Made by a program: the position numbers and the translations under genes. Below are positions 5,822 to 9,594 of a DNA stretch of 9,594 bases, one piece after another. Position 1 is the stretch's first letter. Each line of letters begins with the position of its first letter. The DNA comes from Deltaproteobacteria bacterium (GTDB lineage: Bacteria > Desulfobacterota > DSM-4660 > Desulfatiglandales > Desulfatiglandaceae). The notes beneath the pieces were generated by a model. That model was given only the letters and a program-made list of their open reading frames with translations. It did not search any database and had not been told where the DNA came from. The stretch covers positions 1 to 9,594 of the forward strand of contig JAFDJF010000152.1 of assembly GCA_019307645.1 (NCBI GenBank), in the 5' to 3' direction.

Positions 5822-7420
5822 TCATTGCAGCGTACTGCCTTGACTGCAATACTTGCCTGCAATGCACAGGGATGACATGGTGCCAACCGCCTCGATGAGT
5901 TCGGGAAGGGATATGCTGTGGTTGAATTCGCCCAGATGCGGTCCGCTGTTGATAACGATTTCGCCGGCGCCTTTTCGGAATGACTTTATCTTTTCAGTGG
6001 AAAACCCTCTCCTTCTCAAAAAAGACTTGAATTCTTCATCCGTCATTTCGTTCTGATCCGCCGGTCTCAGTATCTCCTCCATGTGACGGTCAACGCCCAT
6101 CTCGTCGATCATCCTGGAAGTAAATTCTTCCAGATCAATTGGGAAAACCCCTTTGAATTCATCTGACACAAAGCCGCTATAGTAATTGCAGAAGAGTTTA
6201 TAAATGAGAGCTTTAAGGAAATCTCTGTCAAAAAGATCCCTGGCATCCACAGGCCTTCCGTGCTTGTCGAACCCAACTCTTTCCCGGTCTTTGTTCCGAA
6301 AGTAGCTCCCGACAATCAGCAACAGACTCAGCATGTGGATACCGATATGGCGATAAAGGGATTCGCTTTTACCTTTAAAACTGACGAGGTGTTCAAAGTC
6401 TCTTACACCGGTAACGCCAAGATTGGGGTACAGGCAGGTATCCAGCCACCTGTCAAGTCTCCCCGCCCGGGCCCACTCATAGAGACCCTGATCTCTTCTT
6501 CTCTGTCTTTGAACACGATTGTGAAAGAGCGGGACCGGGGCGGCATGGACAATTCCCAAAGATGCCAGCCTTCCCAGAAGCCAGGCATTTCTAGAAATGA
6601 CCTCTCCGAATTCTTCATGGGTCAGCTGCTTTTCTTCGCTGGCGTCGTTCGGGTAAGTAAAATAATCTTCGTCGGCAACGAAGCCTATGGCATAACCCCT
6701 TGGGTGAAGGCCAATATCCTGTGGGCCCTTAGCAGGTATATTCCGTAGCCTGAACGTATAGCTTTCTTGGATCTTTATGGCCTCCGGAATATTGAATCTC
6801 ACAGAAAAATGATGGGATTGTTCCAATAGATATTCCATCCAAAGAGACTCACAGGACAGGGAATCAAGGGACTCGTTGGCGCGTGCCAGTTTGACCACCA
6901 GTAATTTGCCTTCAGGCTCTACGCCTGCAACCAGACTCCTCCCCACAAACCCGGGTGGACCGGTCCGCGTCAGGTCCATTTCTTTACATATCTCTTCCCA
7001 TGTAACGCAGGGGATATGCCCATCAGCTTTGTCGGTTATTCGGGGACCCTGGATTGAAAATGGAAGAGCCCCCAGTGCCTCGGCAGTCGCCCTGTGAGGA
7101 TGCCCGCTTGTGGCGCCAAGCAGACTCTTAAGCGTGTCAAGGGCATTGTCAGCCAGATCCTCTGAATGGATGATAATCGAACACAGTGTGTTGGCCACTT
7201 CCTTGTACATGAAATAGGCCTGTGTTTGATGGCTGAATTCATAGTCCAGGAGGACCTTTTCCAGGATTGAGATTGTATCCGAGTTGATAACCTCGGGATT
7301 TGACTCGGTGAGGGACTGGAGATAGTAGACCGCCATGTATTTAGCAGTAAAATCGTAGGCCTTGTCTGTCAGAGTGTTTTCTGAAAGGGTTCGCTCCCTT
7401 TTCAAATCATTGCGGGTCAC
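5822..7420 (-). CDS. SidJ-related pseudokinase (probable)
   Basis: This is a 532-residue soluble protein starting at a GTG, with no signal peptide or membrane segment. Residues 1 to about 125 look alpha-helical and repeat-like. A kinase-like region follows: GRSLVAGVEPEGKLLVVKLA (160-179) reads as a glycine-loop/beta-3 pair with candidate ATP lysine 177, and an acidic helix with Glu191 and Glu197 could supply the alpha-C glutamate. The segment GIVHAAPVPLFHNR (289-302) takes the place of a catalytic loop without a canonical HRD. HGRPVDARDLFD (387-398) may take the DFG-like position. The pattern matches what I know as SidJ-related pseudokinases of environmental bacteria; Legionella SidJ is a calmodulin-dependent protein glutamylase. 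Only the general fold is inferred from motifs, and the activity and partner here are unknown. The start is tentative, since only a weak purine tract precedes it. The gene lies downstream of tkt on the same strand, behind an inverted repeat. Confidence 0.6.
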   Translation of the reverse strand: MTRNDLKRERTLSENTLTDKAYDFTAKYMAVYYLQSLTESNPEVINSDTISILEKVLLDYEFSHQTQAYFMYKEVANTLCSIIIHSEDLADNALDTLKSLLGATSGHPHRATAEALGALPFSIQGPRITDKADGHIPCVTWEEICKEMDLTRTGPPGFVGRSLVAGVEPEGKLLVVKLARANESLDSLSCESLWMEYLLEQSHHFSVRFNIPEAIKIQESYTFRLRNIPAKGPQDIGLHPRGYAIGFVADEDYFTYPNDASEEKQLTHEEFGEVISRNAWLLGRLASLGIVHAAPVPLFHNRVQRQRRRDQGLYEWARAGRLDRWLDTCLYPNLGVTGVRDFEHLVSFKGKSESLYRHIGIHMLSLLLIVGSYFRNKDRERVGFDKHGRPVDARDLFDRDFLKALIYKLFCNYYSGFVSDEFKGVFPIDLEEFTSRMIDEMGVDRHMEEILRPADQNEMTDEEFKSFLRRRGFSTEKIKSFRKGAGEIVINSGPHLGEFNHSISLPELIEAVGTMSSLCIAGKYCSQGSTLQ

Positions 7421-7444
7421 TTTCTTTTAACACCTAAAGTGATC

Positions 7445-7511
7445 GGTTCAAGGTTCAGGGTTCAACGGTTGGTCCACAAACCTCTGACCGTGAACGGTGA
7501 ACCCTTGAGCC
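7445..7511. repeat. Long imperfect inverted repeat with GGTTCAAGG-type arms
   Basis: The left arm (7445-7469, starting GGTTCAAGGTTCAGGG) pairs with the reverse complement of 7487-7511 (ending GAACCCTTGAGCC), with about 20 of 25 positions matching and an approximately 17-nt loop. It contains repeated GTTCA units in both orientations. It lies between the transketolase stop and the pseudokinase start. As RNA it would form a strong hairpin that could attenuate read-through or protect the upstream 3' end, but it has no T-tract for a classical terminator. It may instead be a dispersed REP-like intergenic element. Confidence 0.6.
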
Positions 7512-7544
7512 TGAGTAGTTACATCCTGTCAATGTTTTCATCCG

Positions 7545-9542
7545 CTACACAAGCGCCAGTGCCTTTTCGACCACCCTGTCTGCCGTAATGCCAAATTTCT
7601 CAAAAAGCACCTTTGCCGGGGCCGAGGCGCCAAAGTGATCCACACCAATCACATCACCCCTGCTGCCCACATAGCGATGCCACCCCTGTGAGATTCCGGC
7701 TTCAACAGCGACCCGTGTCTTTATTTCAGGCGGGAGCACCTTGCGACGATAGTCTTCGGGCTGTTCTTCAAACAGTTCCCATGACGGCATACTTACAACG
7801 CGCACGCCCTTACCTTTTTTCTCAAGCTCCCGGCACGCGTCCAGGGCTATAGCGACCTCGGAGCCGGAGGCAATGAGGATAATATCCGGCTTCCCGCTGT
7901 CAACATCCTTCAGAATATAGGCACCGCGAGCGAGCCCCGCTGCAGGACCATATTCCGTACGGTCAAGAACAGGGAGGCCTTGCCTTGTCAAGGCCAGCGC
8001 AACGGGGCCGCCGTTGGACTGCATGGCGATCTTCCAGGCCTCTGCCGTCTCATTGGCATCACACGGACGGATAACCTTGAGGTTCGGGATCGCCCTTAAA
8101 GCGGTCAATTGCTCAATTGGCTGATGGGTCGGCCCGTCTTCGCCCAGACCAATGCTGTCGTGTGTAAAGATGTATATCACCTTCAGGCCCATCAAGGCTG
8201 CCAAACGGATTGCAGGGCGCATGTAATCAGAAAAAATCAGGAACGTACCCCCATACGGGATCACCCCGCCATGCAGGGCCATTCCGTTTAAGATCGAACC
8301 CATCCCATGCTCCCTCACACCAAAACGCAGGTTGCGCCCTAGATAATTATCTGCCTGAAAATCATTTTCGCCATTGATAACGGTCTTGTTGGAAGGCGCC
8401 AGGTCTGCTGACCCGCCCAAAAGGTTGGGGACTTGCTGTGCAATGGCATTCAGCACGGTTCCGGATATGACCCTGGTGGCCTTGCCCTTTGGATCTGCCG
8501 GGAATGAGGGGATCTCATCAGACCAGTTTTCGGGCAACTCCCCATTCATCCAGCTGTTTAATTCCGCTGCCAGATCAGGGTGAGCCGTCGCGTAAGCCTG
8601 AAATTTTGCCTGCCACTGTTCTTCCAGATCTTTTCCTTTATCAACGGCCTTTCTGAAATGATCCAGGGACTCATCAGGGATAAGAAAAGAAGGCTCAACC
8701 GGCCAGCCCAGGTTCTCCTTGGTCAACTTGATTTCATCCGGACTCAGAGGCTCGCCATGTGCAGATGCCGTGTCCTGCTTATTGGGGCTTCCATAGCCGA
8801 TATGCGTGCGAACCGCGATAAATGACGGTCGCTCCGTCTCCGCTTGAGCTGCAGCAATAGCCTTTTCTATGGCGTCCAGGTCGTTTCCGTCGGCCACTTC
8901 CTGAACGTGCCAGCCGTAAGCCTCAAAGCGGGCGATTCGATTTTCAGTAAAGGTGATATCTGTGTTTCCTTCAATGGAAATATGATTATCATCATACAGA
9001 AAGATGAGCTTGCCGAGCTTAAGGTGACCGGCCAGAGAGGCTGCCTCGTGGGAAACCCCCTCCATCATGTCACCGTCACCGGCGATCCCGTAAGTGTAAT
9101 GATCAACGATCATATGGTCCGATCGGTTAAACCTGGCTGCCAGGAACCGCTCGGCAATGGCCATACCCACACCGCCTGCAAAGCCCTGTCCCAAAGGCCC
9201 GGTGGTAATTTCAACGCCCGGGGTCTGTGCATACTCCGGATGACCCGGTGTCTTGCTTTGCCACTGGCGAAAATTCTTTATGTCTTCCAGGGACAAATCA
9301 TAGCCCGTTAAATGGAGGAGGCTGTAAAGCAGCATGGAACCGTGGCCGGCAGAGAGAACAAACCGATCCCTGTCTGTCCATTTCGGGTTTTCTGGATTGT
9401 GATGTAGAAAACGCGTCCACAGGACATAGGCCATGGCAGCCGCACCCATGGGCATGCCGGGGTGGCCGGAATTGGCTTTCCCCACGCTGTCCACAGAAAG
9501 CATCCTGATTGTATTCACACACAACTCATCCAATTTCTCCAT
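7545..9542 (-). CDS. tkt: Transketolase
   Basis: This is a complete cytoplasmic transketolase of 665 residues, the normal bacterial length. It moves two-carbon ketol units between sugar phosphates in the non-oxidative pentose phosphate pathway using thiamine diphosphate and Mg2+ or Ca2+. The N-terminal domain carries the active-site histidines 27 (SGHPGMP), 67 (AGHGS), 101 and 262, and the cofactor motif GDG (155-157) ending at DDN (184-186). The pyrimidine domain has the catalytic glutamate 411 in [23 protein letters not shown] (459-475) with His461 and His473, and the sugar-phosphate arginine in [10 protein letters not shown]-terminal domain follows. GAGAGGAG lies 10 nt before the ATG. GC content is higher than in the left block, as expected for a core gene. 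No other pentose-phosphate gene is in view. Confidence 0.97.
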   Translation of the reverse strand: MEKLDELCVNTIRMLSVDSVGKANSGHPGMPMGAAAMAYVLWTRFLHHNPENPKWTDRDRFVLSAGHGSMLLYSLLHLTGYDLSLEDIKNFRQWQSKTPGHPEYAQTPGVEITTGPLGQGFAGGVGMAIAERFLAARFNRSDHMIVDHYTYGIAGDGDMMEGVSHEAASLAGHLKLGKLIFLYDDNHISIEGNTDITFTENRIARFEAYGWHVQEVADGNDLDAIEKAIAAAQAETERPSFIAVRTHIGYGSPNKQDTASAHGEPLSPDEIKLTKENLGWPVEPSFLIPDESLDHFRKAVDKGKDLEEQWQAKFQAYATAHPDLAAELNSWMNGELPENWSDEIPSFPADPKGKATRVISGTVLNAIAQQVPNLLGGSADLAPSNKTVINGENDFQADNYLGRNLRFGVREHGMGSILNGMALHGGVIPYGGTFLIFSDYMRPAIRLAALMGLKVIYIFTHDSIGLGEDGPTHQPIEQLTALRAIPNLKVIRPCDANETAEAWKIAMQSNGGPVALALTRQGLPVLDRTEYGPAAGLARGAYILKDVDSGKPDIILIASGSEVAIALDACRELEKKGKGVRVVSMPSWELFEEQPEDYRRKVLPPEIKTRVAVEAGISQGWHRYVGSRGDVIGVDHFGASAPAKVLFEKFGITADRVVEKALALV

Positions 9543-9552
9543 TTATCTTGCG

Positions 9553-9560
9553 CTCCTCTC
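9553..9560 (-). promoter_or_regulatory. Ribosome binding site of tkt
   Basis: On the minus strand this reads GAGAGGAG, 10 nt before the tkt ATG, and supports the start at 9542. Further upstream a short inverted repeat, TTCCA (9565-9569) with TGGAA (9576-9580), is visible. No clear -10/-35 pair fits in the remaining bases. Confidence 0.7.
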
Positions 9561-9594
9561 TAGTTTCCAGGGTTTTGGAATCAATTTCTGGATG

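Noticed and set aside
6260..6748. 162-codon plus-strand open frame opposite the pseudokinase gene
   Set aside because: It is antisense to the better-supported 532-aa gene, has no ribosome site of note and no recognisable domain.
8844..9311. 155-codon plus-strand open frame opposite tkt
   Set aside because: It is antisense to the well-conserved transketolase and its translation resembles no family; it follows from the codon bias of tkt.

Overview
The window comes from a bacterial chromosome. The lipoprotein signal peptides and the mixed gene content point to a Gram-negative lineage. The GC-moderate right half resembles what is seen in Desulfobacterota and related anaerobes, but that placement is inferred from protein style only. 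There are seven substantial genes, in two blocks that differ visibly in base composition.

Left block (about 1-4942, AT-rich, all plus strand). It opens with a 70-nt imperfect palindrome that has some integron attC-like features. A tight five-gene run follows: a lipoprotein solute-binding protein, a fused two-domain permease, an ATPase (together a one-system ABC importer of the Fe(III)/phosphonate-type family), a second lipoprotein with a jelly-roll domain of the DUF1080/LamG type, and a membrane protein of the EXPERA/emopamil-binding family. Gaps are short and no internal terminator is visible, so one transcript is likely. The ATPase lacks the C-terminal TOBE region and ends in an atypical tail, next to a small out-of-frame ORF that begins like a signal peptide. 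This may mark an old deletion.

Right block (about 4943-9594, higher GC). A good sigma-70-type promoter with a palindrome in its spacer precedes a compact histone-deacetylase-superfamily amidohydrolase (plus strand). Convergent with it on the minus strand is a 532-aa protein that I read as a SidJ-related pseudokinase. Upstream of that on the same strand is a complete transketolase gene. A long imperfect inverted repeat built on GGTTCAAGG-like units lies between the transketolase and the pseudokinase genes.

The most interesting items are the bacterial EBP-like protein, which keeps almost every residue that lines the sterol-isomerase pocket of the human enzyme, and the SidJ-like pseudokinase gene beside a deacetylase-fold gene. 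I see no CRISPR array, tRNA, rRNA, transposase or recombinase gene.
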